Below, piece by piece: positions 20,886-48,624 of a stretch of DNA of 64,000 nt; positions within the stretch are counted from its first letter, which is position 1; every line of letters begins with the position of its first letter. This DNA comes from Elysia chlorotica. Lineage: Eukaryota > Mollusca > Gastropoda > Plakobranchidae. The notes under the pieces are model-generated. The model worked only from the letters and a program-made list of their open reading frames with translations. It was not told the origin of the DNA and searched no databases. The DNA lies in the NCBI GenBank assembly GCA_003991915.1, contig RQTK01000085.1:401260-465259 (forward strand), written 5' to 3'. The position numbers were made by a program, and so were the translations under genes.

Positions 20886-23220
20886 AATTATTAAAACTCT
20901 TCTATTTATTTAAATTGTTCTAATAATGTATCTTCAAGATAATGCCATACCAAAATCAAAAAGTTTAGGTCGAATGAAACATTACCCTAAAAATCTTCTA
21001 GTTATGTTATTAAAACATTACCCTAAAAATCTTCTAGTTATGTTACTTAAACTCATGATTTTATTTTTTCATTTCTCTGTGAAAGCCACTCATGTACCAG
21101 CGGAACAGGAGAAACTCTCAAAAACTGATTTTATAATGTGCCTCAATCATGCATGTCTGCACACTTCAAAATCAAGATACAAATTTTTCACATAACTAAG
21201 ACTTTGTCTCAAACATGATTCAGTTCGTTACAAAATGTTGAATATCAATTATTATTTAATGATTATGTTTCTGTAACTTGAAGCATTTCTATCAATTGAG
21301 TATTTTAATAGCTAGAAAAATCTGTTAAGAACATTACAAGCAAAGTAGCATGGAAAAAAAAATAACTAGGAAATAGAGTAAACTGAAAAGTTAGTTTAAA
21401 AAAATAAAACTGTAGATGGCAAGTTTCGAACCTGACTGAATACAACTATTATTATAACTTAGGTTTAAGCTCAGCTTCAACAGATCTATAATATGAGTAA
21501 GAATTTTATTTTTCATTGTGTCTACAATGTATTTATACAGTTCTATTTGATATTTGTCATTTTGTAACTTAGTAAAAGATTTTAAAGAGCTGTTACTGTG
21601 TTAGAAACTTATATTCAAAATCATACTTTTTCCTGAAGTTAAATAGTTTGGGCCAACTTTGTTTGCAACTTTCGTTGATGAATCATTATAAATGTTAATA
21701 TGAACCTGTGTTTGTATTAAAGCAATATACGATTTAAATGCCTGATGTGTCAAACTAATACTAGACAATTTGATAACTGCGTTGAAACAATAGTCATTTA
21801 CGTTGAGTATTCTAGCTGAAATTATAGGTTGGAATATTTTTTATGGACAAAATGTCAAATTTTACATTTGTCTAAGTTTTTAAGTAAATTGCACTTGCAT
21901 TAAATGTAAGTTGTACCTGTCCAGTTAAAGCTTCTTTATCCGTACCAGTATCTGATCAAAACATGAATAGATATGTGATTTGTTTTTTAAACTGGTATCT
22001 TTACTCCCAATACATGTTTGTGATTTACAAAGTTTGGGTGCTGAATATTGAGTATATTTTAGAAAACACAAGTTCAACTTTATTGTAATTAGATCTTTTG
22101 TCAAAACCAAAATTGAACAGTTTAAATGCATTCTATATATATATTGCTGTATTTCTTCTAAAACCTTTTCAAATTTTACTGGGAATGGAACAAAGATAAA
22201 CACTTGTAAATTATTTTGAAAATGCATGTAAGTGTCCTTATGAAATGTTGTTCTTACAAGTTTGCTTACATTAAATATAAAGATGATCATAATTAATTTT
22301 TATCTCTTGATAAAAGTTGTTGTCATTTTTAAAAGGTGGTTTCCAAACATGCACTGTGTAATGAAAAAGCAATCAAGTGTTGTAATTTTGTATACTTTGT
22401 CTCTGATTAACATATATGTAGTTTCGTTTAGTGGCTCTGTTTCCTAAAACAATTGAAACCAGACAATTTTAAATGTTTTAATTTTGACTTTGATTTTAAA
22501 TTATTTATAAATAAAGATATCTATGCATTGAATTTTTTCAGAGGTGTGATATTGCCAATTAAAACTTGATTTTTCAATGTTCCAGCAGTGGAATTATCCT
22601 GGGATACAAGGGTTCACTAAGTAAAGAATTGTTTGAAATAATTTTTTAGTAATATAACAACGTCTATACATGTATTAGGTGGTGGAATATTTTGGGTTCA
22701 TTTTTTAAAGTTAATTTACACTGTGATTGTTCTTTCAGTAACGAGTGAATTATATAATTTTAATTTTTATGTATCACTATCATTCTATTCTTATAGTCAG
22801 ATTTTTTGTCATGAAAACTGTAAAAGCAGCATCTAACTCACATTTGGTCCAGAGAAATAAATTATATTTTCATTGAAAATAAAATGGTATCACTGAAACT
22901 GCCATTTTTTTTACAATGACAATGAAATACTGTGCCTGTAGATGCCTAAATGAAAATTGGCTATGGTATTAAAGTTATAGATGTGTATGTGTTTTTACCA
23001 GCAATTGTTAAAGATTACTGATATAAATATTGAGGGTGCTCATTAAATGTAAAACTTGAAGCCATATGCCTGCCATTAATATTTTTTTTAAATGACAGAA
23101 AGAGGCAGTTTAAGTATACAAGATTATAAATTCCTAACTAGTGTTTATGATTAATTTAATGTTATTATACTCTTGCTTAAAAAAATGTTTTACAAATGCC
23201 TTTGTTAACAATAAAGTAAC
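20886..23220 (+). other. CYB5D2 3' flank / probable long 3' UTR
   Basis: AT-rich, with no other gene seen. It holds a tandem 34-bp direct repeat (20978-21045, AAACATTACCCTAAAAATCT twice) and AATAAA at 22510-22515, 22857-22862 and 23210-23215. Which poly(A) site is used cannot be told from sequence. Confidence 0.5.
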
Positions 23221-23796
23221 AGTAATCACCTTTTCATAATAGTTTTGCGTCCATCCAATAGGCCATACTCGCCATTTTCACTATCAATAGATTACAACCT
23301 ACTGTTGAATTTGTCAAATTTCGTGGCTATCAGTCAAATCTGTATTTTCTTACATGTCCTATAGTCTACCCGTGTGCCAACTACCAAGTCACAATTTACA
23401 CTAGATCTATACAACAAGAAGTACATTTAGCCGGTAATCATCATTGTCATAATCAGCGTCAAATTGAAAAAAAAAAAAACCATTTAATATTATTATGCAT
23501 ACCTATACAATGTACCAGTACATTTGTACAATGTATTGCATAATATGTGATGTCCCTTTTTATGTCAAATAATTTTCTTTGAACATCTTCTCTGTTTTAG
23601 AATTTGAAAAAATATCGGAATAAATTCAGTGCCATTTAAATACATATATACTTCAGATAATGCCTTCATTGTGTCATTTTCCACATTTTGTTGTTTCTTA
23701 TTCCGGTGCAGTATTCATTTATCACGTAGTACATATACTTTCTTAGATTATTCTGAAGTAAATAATTTTATTTTTTAATAAGCGCACATAATTTTA

Positions 23797-23942
23797 TCTG
23801 CTCTGTATATGAAGTAGGCCCTACTTTTTAATTAATTTCTATGTAGGCTATTCTGTATGTGAAGTAGGCCCCACTTTTTAATTAATCCGTATGTAGGCTA
23901 TTCTGTTTGTGAATAGCCCCCACTTTTGATTTATTTGTAGTT
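23797..23942 (+). repeat. Three tandem ~50-bp repeats
   Basis: Unit pattern: CTGTATATGAAGTAGGCC, then CACTTTTTAATTAAT, then TATGTAGGCTATT. The third unit is more diverged. Confidence 0.85.
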
Positions 23943-24285
23943 TTTACGAAGCACTACTTTTGGGTATAAGTTAATAGGCCTACTGACAGTGGGAGACTGG
24001 GTGGTTCTTTGCGTCCAAGTTAGGGGCTTAAACACGCAGGATCCTTACACACATACATGTATAAAATGCATTCGCTTCCAACATGACAGTTTTAATACCG
24101 CAGTGTCTATTCGAACACAGGTACAAATAAACAAAACCATTTATATGTACACGGGTACCAATAAAACTTTGTATTTATCCGTACACGGATCCGGGTAGGT
24201 TAGATCTATATATCAGTCTGTAGATCTACCAGTATAAAATTATATTTACTGGTAGTGGTACATGTACGTCTTCCACACTGCACTA

Positions 24286-25830
24286 CCACTCAGCCACCCA
24301 AGACAAAGCCCACTTCACTTTTGCTCTTTCATGCAGTAACATGGCAATTCATTTTGGCTCTCAGTTTGGCAGTTTTCAAGCATTTGATTCAGCTTTAAAG
24401 CACTTTTTGGACTTGATGCATTCTTTTTTCATAAGTAGATCGTCAGAAAAAAACAATGAATTTCAGCTAATTTGAAGCAATACTGTAATCAAGTTCCTTG
24501 GAATGCTTGGAGACCTTTGAAAACAATAGTCTGCTCTATGTAGACCCGTCTGCGTTCTGTCAGTTTTGTGCCTGTGGTATGTTTGCTTTTTTTCTGTGTG
24601 GGCTCAAGTCAAGGTGGCCTTTCTGTTCGGTTAAGAAAAATTGCATAATCTTTCATAATTCATAAAAATTATTAGTAAAAATACCATATATAAAGGCTTA
24701 GAATTAAAGTAGAGACTTAAAATGTGCAGTCTCATGTTCAGAAATGATTCTCAATCTCAAGTTTAAAGTAGGACTAACGTTAAAATCTGTTTTAGTAACA
24801 AATACATAATAAATTAAAAAAACCTAAATGGTCTATTTTAGCACTCAATTTTTTTCTCTTTATTTTTGTCTCTGCATGTTGCATAACTTGTTTCAGATAT
24901 CACATTACACCTAAACTGAAACTTGAGTGTAATGCTCAAAAGGTAAAAGCGACCTTTGACTTTGAGCGCCTGTAGATCTATAAACGAAATTAAATTATAA
25001 TAGGCCTACATGCAGTGTTAACTGTTACGATGTATTATTTCCAAACGGTAACAATGCAAAATGTGACCATCTTAAACAAGAGTTGTGGTATCTCCGCTCT
25101 GTCTCTGTGTAGCAGCGCTTAAAATTGTCAGACGTTAGTTGGGTGCCCGAGCACAGTATGGTCTATAGCCAATTTGAAAAAAAAAAAAACAGGTAAAAGT
25201 TATGTAAACCAGGGAACACCTGTAATACTCTCACCAGCCACGGTTCTCGCTCAAAAAAAAAAAAAAGGCGACTGAGGTCTAGATTCTAGAGTCCATTGCA
25301 AAAGGTTTGCACTACTTTTGTTTTAAATTTAATATGTTTAGAACAAAAATGCATCTATCACATCACGAACACTCGTAACTAGATATAAGCTTACTACATG
25401 TATTTTTAATTCATTTTCATCTTCTGTTACCCGGGTATATATAACAGTTATCTACTGGTACCCGTGTACGAATAAACAGTTCAATCTACTGGTACCCGTG
25501 TACGAATAAACGTATCATTTTTAATACAGAGAGTGGGAAATCTGTATTCTCTGATAAGGTGTATTACCAGAGAGTGAGACGTTTCAAAAAAGCTCACGGT
25601 GCTTTTGACTCGGATAGCTTGTGTGTTGCGTGCTCACTCCATTTCTGTATTGAAATGAAGGCGGTTGAAGTATGTCCAAAGTCAGTCTTTACAAAGATTT
25701 TAAAGAAGGAAGCAATCGCCCAAATTACATGTACCTTGAACTACAAAACCCGTGAAACTTCTCATTCTCTGATGTTAAGTATAGCCCATATAGTGCTGCT
25801 GTTGGACTTTAAACCAACCCAACCAATGAA
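24286..25830 (+). repeat. Segmental tandem duplication, unit 1 (~1.55 kb)
   Basis: Begins at CCACTCAGCCACCCAAGAC and matches 25831-27442 almost throughout, with small indels (for example TTGCTCTTTCATGCAGTAAC against GTGCTCTTTCATGCATTAAC). It contains a partial SINE body (about 25085-25170) and ends with a SINE tail (about 25780-25825). No coding function is recognised. Confidence 0.88.
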
Positions 25831-27442
25831 CCACTTAGCCACCCAAGACAAAGCCCACTTCACTTGTGCTCTTTCATGCATTAACATGGCAATTCATCTT
25901 GGCTCTCAGTTTGGCAGTTGTCAAGCATTTGATTCAGCTTTAAAGCACTTTTTGGACTTGATGCATTCTTTTTTCACAAGTAGATCGTCAGAAAAAACAA
26001 TGAATTTCAGTTAATTTGCAGCAATACTGAAATAAAGTTCCTTGGAATGCTTGGAGACCTTTGAAAACAATAGTCTGTTTTATGTAGACCCGTCTGCGTT
26101 CTGTCAGTTTTGTGCCTGTGGTAGGCTAACTGGTATGTTTGCTTTTTTTCTGTGTAGGCTCAAGTCAAGGTGGCCTTTCAGTTCGGTTAAGAAAAGTTGC
26201 ACAATCTTTCTTAATTCATATTGATAAAAATACCATATCTAGGCTTAGAATTAAAGTAGAGACTTAAAATGTGCAGTCCCATGTTCAGAAACAAAAATTC
26301 TTTGCACTGATTTTAAATTCCAAATAAATTAAATTCTATGAGCTTGCAAAATCAGTTGTAGGTATGCTACTTGGCCCTACTTGGAGCCCAAGTGCATGAT
26401 TCTTAATCTCAAGTTTAAAGTAGGACTGAAGTTAAAATCTCCGTTTTAGTAACAAATAAATAATAAATTTAAAAAACCTAAATTGTCTATTTTAGAAGTC
26501 AATTTTTTCTCTTTTTTTTTGTCTCCGCATGTTGTATAACTTGTTTCAGATATCATATTACACCTAAAACTGAAACTTAAGTATGGCAGTGTAATGCTAA
26601 AAAGTAAAAGCCACCTGTGAGCGCCTGTAGATCTCTAAACAAAATTAAATTATAATAGGCCTACATGCAGTGTTAACTGTTACATGTATTATTTCCAAAC
26701 GGTAACAAATGCAAAATGTGACCATCTTAAACAAGAGTTGTGGTATCTCCGCTATGTCTCTGTGTAGCAGCGCTTAAAATTGTCAGACGTTAGTCGAGTG
26801 TCCGAGCACAGTATGGTCTATAGCCCATTTGAAAGAAACAAGCAAACAGCTAAAAGTCATGTAAAACAGGGAACACTTGTAATGCCCTCACCAGTCACGT
26901 TTCTCATGCAAATAAAAAAAAAAGTCGTTATAGATCTAGATTCTAGAGTCCATTGCACAAGGTTTGCATTACTTTTGTTTTAAATTTAATATGTTTAGAG
27001 AAATAAAAAATAAAAATTTAAGCTATCACACCACGAACATTCGTAACTAGATCGAAGCTTACAACATGCATTTTTAATTAATTTTCATCTTCTGTTACCC
27101 GGGTATATATAACAGTTATCTTCAGAGCCCAGTGCACGAATAAACAGTTCTATCTACTGGTACCCGTGTACGAATAAACGCAGCCTTTTAATACAGAGAG
27201 TGGGAAATCTGATACAGTGTATTACCAGAGAGTGAGACGTTTCAAAAAAGCTCACAGTGCTTTTGACTCGGATAGCTTGCGTGTTGCGTGCTCACTCCAT
27301 CTCTTTATTGAAATTTAGGCGGTTGAACTATGTCCAAAGTCAGCTTTTACAAAGGTTTAAAGAAGAAAGCAACCGTCTTAATTACATGTACCGGTACCTT
27401 GAACTACAAAACCCGTGAAACTTCTCATTCTCTGATGTTAAC
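25831..27442 (+). repeat. Segmental tandem duplication, unit 2 (~1.6 kb)
   Basis: Second copy of 24286-25779. It carries an insertion near 26290-26395 absent from unit 1. It repeats the blocks GGGTATATATAACAGTTATC and ACCAGAGAGTGAGACGTTTC. Frames in it lack an ATG or are interrupted in the sister copy. Confidence 0.88.
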
Positions 27443-27664
27443 ATGCTGTACTTATTATTTTTAACATGCACACAGCAGCCAGACTGCTGCGTCCAAATTT
27501 ATTACCGTCAACCGCACTGTGTGGATTGCGTTAAAAATAAAAGTAGGCCATACATTTTCTGGTCTGTGCGGAGAGTCTACACAAAGTTACAAGCAAAGTC
27601 ACTGGATTCACTAAAGTGAAAATATGTTTGTATAACGAGGGTTGTAGTGATCTATTTATTTTAA

Positions 27665-27890
27665 ATGTGTATCATAGCTAAGACAGATCGGCTAACGACG
27701 CAGGAGATCTGTGGTTCGAGTCCTGTCGATTTCGTTCCCTACTGGTTGAGTTGTGTCAGTTTAATGTTACCGGCTGAGACTGGAGTCACGGTATCCCCGC
27801 CCTGTCTCGTGAGTGGCAGCCTTGAGGTCCGTCTACAATATAGCCTATTATAGTGCTGATGTTGGACCTTAAACCAACTCAACAACAAAT
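27665..27890 (+). mobile_element. tRNA-derived SINE, plus orientation
   Basis: B-box-like GTGGTTCGAGTCC in the head, body TACTGGTTGAGTTGTGTCAG and GAGACTGGAGTCACGG, tail GTTGGACCTTAAACCAACTC. Confidence 0.85.
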
Positions 27891-27899
27891 ATTACCCCA

Positions 27900-30180
27900 T
27901 GAGTCTTTTTCGTTCGACCTACAAGCCTACTAGACTAAAATGTAAACTGTCCTAACTCTACTCTTGTTCTAAATGCACATTAATGTTTGTTTATTTGGGT
28001 GACTCTGAATGCTATTATTGGGTACCATCAGTGCGGACCGAGGCCCCCTTAAGAACAGGCCAAGTCACCGAAATGATCGGAGTGAACACTTTAGCGTAGG
28101 CCTAATAAGTGTAATAGTGATGCATTTCTTACAAATCATTACAAGAGTTCAAATTGATATGCCTACTCCGAGAGTAATTTGTGTTCAGCCTACTCAGCCT
28201 ACACTCCAATATTGAGAAATTATCTAACTGTTTATACTTCTTTTTTTTTTAATAATATAGTTCACTTGGACTGTTTATGCAACTGTTTGTTTATTTGTGT
28301 GACTCTGCCTACTATTTTTAGGTACCCTCGGTGCAGACAGAAAGGGGGAATTCGCGTCACTAAACACGCCTAGATACTCTTTCACAAGGTTCAGCTACAT
28401 ACAATCATGTTTTTCGCATGTGGTGCGAAAAGGTCGATCTGCAGCTTATCAAACGTGTGCGGGCAAGAACACTTTATGATACGCTCTATGATCAATAAAA
28501 AAGAACAAACTTAGACCTTCTTTCATAAAAAAATTATGTGGGGAGCAGGTTTCTTTAAAACACGATAGAAGCGGTATATTTTGCACTTCTTTTAATTGAA
28601 AGAAAAAAGTGCCACCACGAGTGTACTAATTGAAATATAGACTTACGAAAATATTCCAAACATTTCTCGTTCGGATCACAATCATGGGGTTACAATTGTC
28701 CGATGGTCTTGGGGCCCGTCCACAATAAAGGCTATATATAGTGCATGTATTGATGTTGAGCGGTCAGCAACAAACTCAAAACTCAATCTCTGATGGTAGA
28801 GGGGTCAATTGCAGTTCAAACATTTCGTATAATTGATCTAAGTCAACATAAGGTTTTACCCTTCAAAAGGAATAATTGGCATAAACCTAAACCCCGTAAA
28901 GGCAATCGTTGGTTTGATAAAATGCATTTCAGGCTTCACGTTTGTGCAAGTATAGTTAATGCACACATGATCAATACTGAGTTAAAGCCATCAAGCCAAA
29001 GAGCAAAACATACATGTGAATATGTAACAGTCTTTAATAAGTCGTATAATCGTTAGAAATTACATCAATTAATCATTAATAAACAATGATGGTAACCATA
29101 AGTATCATAATTCATATTGATAAATGCTGTGACCATCTTTTACATTAGTTAGCAAGAGAATAGTTACATTAATTTATTACCTGGTTTATCAATGTGAATA
29201 CGACGATAGAAATAACAATGGAAATGTTAAAAGAAAAAAAATGCAAAGTCAATGGTTTGTTGATTCATTAGTACGCCTTGGGATCAAAGAACTGGCTCGT
29301 TTATTTTCAATAATTCGTTGGATGAAAGGTTCGTTGAAGCCATTTGTTGCTCTGTAATGCCCCTATAGACCCACATTACATTTACATAAGTGTAGCCACA
29401 TGGTGTTGAGCCCACGTTATTGCTGGCGGCCTTTTCTCTCTGATAATGCATCGGCTGCCACTCCTCTCCCCCCTGCCCCTCTCACCTTGCTGCTTGTCAT
29501 TCTTTTACTGTACACTGTACACTACACTACGTGCTGTCACTTAAGCGTCCATATGACCTCTCGGGTTGGCACCCATGCCTTACGAGAGAAGTGTTATTCT
29601 TTAGTGACAAGTTTTTGCAGATCTTTGTTGTCTAATTTGTTACCTAGTTTTAGAGTGTATGGTATGACATTTTGTTAGCCTGCCTACTCCTCTGGTTCGT
29701 TGGATCCGAGGATGTGTATGAGACTAGTTCGTTCGACAATAGATTGTTTTATAAAGACAAAGAAGAAGAACAATCGAGGATATTTAAAAGAGGCAACCAA
29801 GGTGAATCAGGCACAAGTTGCTGATAATACGTTTTTGATCTAGGGCCCTCTGAACATAACACATTACTCTACATTGATCTTGTTCAATTAAAAAAAAGGA
29901 TTATCTCTGGTTTATAACTCATAGAGTTAAAATACATTTTCAACCTCTTTAAACTGCATTTGACGCTTCTTAACTACATAAGCCACATTTTCGACGTGTG
30001 CCTGATTGGTCCTGGTTATGTTCGTTAAATGTAAGGTGTTCTTTGAGCCCGAGTTCGTTGTATTCGGGTTCCACAGGTTGATTACATGCGTACATGGCTT
30101 ATCACCAGTAGCCCTTATGACCGAAGACGTGTAATGTGGAAGAAATTATTTCAATTTTGAGTTTCAAACAAAAATTGCTT
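27900..30180. other. No gene recognised
   Basis: Contains a SINE tail fragment (about 28690-28785) and short open frames without recognisable similarity. AT-rich. The patch 29400-29680 is slightly GC-richer but shows no motif I can name. Confidence 0.4.
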
Positions 30181-30196
30181 TGTATTTTATTTAAAA

Positions 30197-30216
30197 CAAC
30201 AACAACGGCGACGACG

Positions 30217-30252
<36 letters not shown>

Positions 30253-30290
30253 GCAACAACAACAGCAGCAACAACAGCAACAAACAAACC
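30197..30290. repeat. (CAA/CAG)n trinucleotide microsatellite
   Basis: Mostly ACA repeats, with GGCGACGACG at the start and CAGCAACAACAGCAG at the end. Confidence 0.95.
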
Positions 30291-30774
30291 AAAAAAGTCC
30301 ATTTTGTGAAAAGACACCATAGCCTTTATTTTATTCTTGTATCTTGTAATTTTAATGATAGTCTAAAGAAAATGAAGAAAAAGAACATTAACCAACCCGC
30401 TGTAACCGGTGTAACATACCCTTTACTACGCATTTTATGACAATGGTGCATGCCAGGTCCGCAATATTATTATAATTGTGACTTGCCTAACAAGATTAGC
30501 ACTAAACTGTTCGAGAATGCACACGAACCGTGTTTAAATTAATCGTTTAAACCAGACTGCATGCATCAAAGACTATGATGAATGTAGATATAACAGTAAC
30601 TGTTATCAACAGTATCTTTGGTGCAGTAAATCATTTTAAAAAAAAATCATGTAATTTTCCCCAGCTCTATGCGGGCAGTTAGCGCAAAAGAACAGTCATC
30701 ATGACGACATAATTATTCCTAGAATTAAAAAAGGAAAGAGATTATCCAAAAGTCAAGTGTGTCGCTTCTATTTC

Positions 30775-30945
30775 TAATCGGAAGGTTGCGGGTTCGAGCC
30801 CCATTCAGACCGCCTTGAGACACGAGTCATGGTATTCCCACCCTGTATCGTGTGTGGCAGCTTATAAAATTGTCAGATTCAGACAGAGCCCGTCGCCGTA
30901 CAGATCTCCCTAGAGGAACCTAGGAGACGTTAAACCCTATAGAGA
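30775..30945 (+). mobile_element. SINE, plus orientation, degraded
   Basis: B-box-like GCGGGTTCGAGCCCC, then GAGACACGAGTCATGG, ACCCTGTATCGTGTGTGGCA, and a GACGTTAAACC tail. The middle is rearranged. Confidence 0.75.
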
Positions 30946-31030
30946 ACACAAACACGTCTTGTCCTCAACTCAATGTCGCTGCATGCTGCCCTCAGAGTTT
31001 ATCTGAGACATCAGACCAGGACTGAGCTCA

Positions 31031-31035
<5 letters not shown>

Positions 31036-31098
<63 letters not shown>
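31036..31098. repeat. (CT)n microsatellite running into an assembly gap
   Basis: At least 31 CT units before the N block. Confidence 0.95.
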
Positions 31099-31830
31099 NN
31101 NNNNNNNNNNNNNNNNNNNNNNNNNNNNNNNNNNNNNNNNNNNNNNNNNNNNNNNNNNNNNNNNNNNNNNNNNNNNNNNNNNNNNNNNNNNNNNNNNNNN
31201 NNNNNNNNNNNNNNNNNNNNNNNNNNNNNNNNNNNNNNNNNNNNNNNNNNNNNNNNNNNNNNNNNNNNNNNNNNNNNNNNNNNNNNNNNNNNNNNNNNNN
31301 NNNNNNNNNNNNNNNNNNNNNNNNNNNNNNNNNNNNNNNNNNNNNNNNNNNNNNNNNNNNNNNNNNNNNNNNNNNNNNNNNNNNNNNNNNNNNNNNNNNN
31401 NNNNNNNNNNNNNNNNNNNNNNNNNNNNNNNNNNNNNNNNNNNNNNNNNNNNNNNNNNNNNNNNNNNNNNNNNNNNNNNNNNNNNNNNNNNNNNNNNNNN
31501 NNNNNNNNNNNNNNNNNNNNNNNNNNNNNNNNNNNNNNNNNNNNNNNNNNNNNNNNNNNNNNNNNNNNNNNNNNNNNNNNNNNNNNNNNNNNNNNNNNNN
31601 NNNNNNNNNNNNNNNNNNNNNNNNNNNNNNNNNNNNNNNNNNNNNNNNNNNNNNNNNNNNNNNNNNNNNNNNNNNNNNNNNNNNNNNNNNNNNNNNNNNN
31701 NNNNNNNNNNNNNNNNNNNNNNNNNNNNNNNNNNNNNNNNNNNNNNNNNNNNNNNNNNNNNNNNNNNNNNNNNNNNNNNNNNNNNNNNNNNNNNNNNNNN
31801 NNNNNNNNNNNNNNNNNNNNNNNNNNNNNN
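31099..31830. other. Assembly gap (732 N)
   Basis: The gap lies between a (CT)n tract and the AMDHD1 exon-7 repeat array. It may contain more array units and the missing AMDHD1 terminal exon. Confidence 0.98.
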
Positions 31831-32546
31831 TGTTTAGATAGACAAACTTAATTCTGTATGTACTCACGTTGGCGCGTCAGCAACACCAGGTTCCCCCACT
31901 TGCCTCTCTCCAGGGAGCCGTGCATGGCGGACTGACCCAGTTAAGATAGACAAACTTAATTACATGTATGTACTCACGTTGGCGCGTCCAGTAATACCAG
32001 TTCCCCCACTTGCCCCTCTCCAGGGAGCCGTGCATGGCGGACTGACCCAGTTAAGCTAGACAAGCTTAATTACATGTATGTACTCACGTAGGCGCGTCCA
32101 GTAATACCAGGTTCCCCCACTTGCCCCTCTCCAGGGAGCCGTGCATGGCGGACTGGCCCAGTTTAGTGTTAAGCTAGACAAACTTATTTACATGTATGTA
32201 CTCACGTAGGCGCGTCCAGTAACACCAGGTTCCCCCACTTGCCTCTCTCCAGGGAGCCGTGCATGGCGGACTGACCTAGTTAAGCTAGACAAACTTAATT
32301 ATATGTATGTACTCACGTTGGCGCGTCTTGCAGGAACAGGTTCCCCCACTTGCCTCTCTCCAGGGAGCCGTGCATGGCGGACTGACCCTGTTTAGTGTTT
32401 AGATAGACAAACTTAATTACATGTATGTACTCACGTAGGCGCGTCCAGTAACACCAGGTTCCCCCACTTGCCTCTCTCCAGGGACCCGTGCATGGCGGAC
32501 TGACCCTGTTTAGTGTTTAGATAGACAAACTTAATTCTGTACTCAC

Positions 32547-47037
<14,491 letters not shown>

Positions 47038-47189
47038 CTCTCCTGTTGAAAGAATGATAGAGAACTAGAATTGACATTGGCGCAAGTAGTAGAAATGTCC
47101 CATTCCATATTCGAGAGGTCCCGGTTCTAACATCGGAGAAATTTTTTTCGGATTTAGATCCCTGATGGTTGGGTAGGTGTGTATGAATG

Positions 47190-47900
47190 GCTGAGACTGG
47201 AATCTCTGTATCCATTACTGCCTCTCCGTTAAAGCACGTAAAACAATCATATGTTAGTACAGTCTTGGGGCCCGTCGTCGCACACGATTCTCGTTGCAGA
47301 TTAAAACTTCAAGAGAGTTTTTCTCATAGTGAGATCTGGTTGATAAAAATAATGTGAGCTGAATTGTTTAAAAGTAAGAAAACAATTATTTTTAATACAT
47401 GTACACCATATAGGGTACGATTTTATATTGCGTTCTGCCATTAATCATCAGAAGCGTTTCAAAGATATCACTCTTGTTATTTTATTGGTTATATTTTCTA
47501 TGTGGAAGGTTATGTTTTTCATGACTTAAACGTTGGCGCCATTCACAATAAAAATTATTATTATTATTGACAAGCTAACTATACCAAATAAAAACACTGA
47601 AGAACACAATAATTATTTGTTAATAAATATAATAACAAGAAAAAAAAAGCGTAGAGCAGCGTTAGCGATTTTTATCTTTGTAGCATGATAATTTATATTT
47701 TATTATGAACACAGTCATCTTCCATATTGTATTGTAATAGATTTGTGGTATTAATTTGGGACAAAATGGGTTGATTATAACGTCACATCCCTACTTCAGA
47801 GAGAGAGAGAGAGAGAGATAAGAGATATATATAGAGACAGAGAGAGAAAGAGAGACAGAGAGAGAGAGGCAGAGAGATAGAAAACCAGACAAAAACGATG
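47190..47900. repeat. ~0.73-kb tandem duplication, unit 1
   Basis: Matches 47918-48620 at an offset of 726 bp. Shared landmarks are CATATAGGGTACGA, GTTCTGCCATTAA, GACTTAAACGTT, GACAAGCTAACTATA and GGGACAAAATGGGTTG. It begins in a SINE body (about 47080-47285) and ends in a (GA)n tract. Upstream of AMDHD1 exon 1, perhaps in a 5' UTR intron. Confidence 0.88.
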
Positions 47901-47917
47901 TTCTACCCCTGGACCAC

Positions 47918-48620
47918 CGCTGAGACTGTAGTTTCTGTAGCCATACTGTCTCTCCGTCATAGCATGTAAAAAGTCAGACTTTTGTCTTGGGTCCGTCATC
48001 ATACGTGATACTTTTTGCGACACAAAACTTCAAGAAAGTTTTTTTCGTACTCAGAGCAGGTTAGTATAATGTGGGCTGAATTATAAGAAACAATATTTGC
48101 AATACATATTGTACACCACATAGGGTACGAATTTATATGGTGTTCTGCCATTAACAATCACAAGCGTTTCACTTTAATTATTTTGTTGGATATATATTCT
48201 ACGTGGAAGGTTATCTGTTTAATGACTTAAACGTTCGCGCCATTTATAATAAAAATTATTTTTATCATTGACAAGCTAACTATATATCAACCAAAAACAC
48301 TATGGAACAAATAGATAAAGTACCAAGAAAATTAAAGAAAACGTAGAGCAGATCTAGCGATTTGTATCTTAGTGACATGATAATTTTTTATTTCATTGTC
48401 AAATTACCTTCCCTATTATAGTGTAATAGATTTGTCGTATTAATTTTCGTTGCCTTTAGCTTTCGCAGACCTTGACATCATATGGGACAAAATGGGTTGG
48501 TTATAATGTCACATTCCTACTCCAGTTCTTCATTTACCCCTAGTGGATTCTAGAGAAATAGAGAAATGAGATAGACGGAGAGTGAGAGGGAGAGAGATAC
48601 TTTGTAAGTAAAAATGGAAG
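47918..48620. repeat. ~0.73-kb tandem duplication, unit 2
   Basis: Second copy of 47190-47900, differing by scattered substitutions and small indels. It also ends in GA-rich sequence. Confidence 0.88.
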
Positions 48621-48624
48621 AGAC

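Noticed and set aside
25559-26014. About 150-codon frame across the 1.55-kb duplication junction
   Set aside because: Starts at GTG with no ATG, includes SINE tail sequence, and is not preserved in the second unit; no motif recognised.
28793-29056. 87-codon frame with mixed composition
   Set aside because: No similarity recognised, no splice context, length within chance expectation for the region.
30973-31867. Long frames crossing the N gap at 31 kb, and similar ones at 6.5 and 50 kb
   Set aside because: They consist of N plus (CT)n or (GATA)n; no coding sequence is present.
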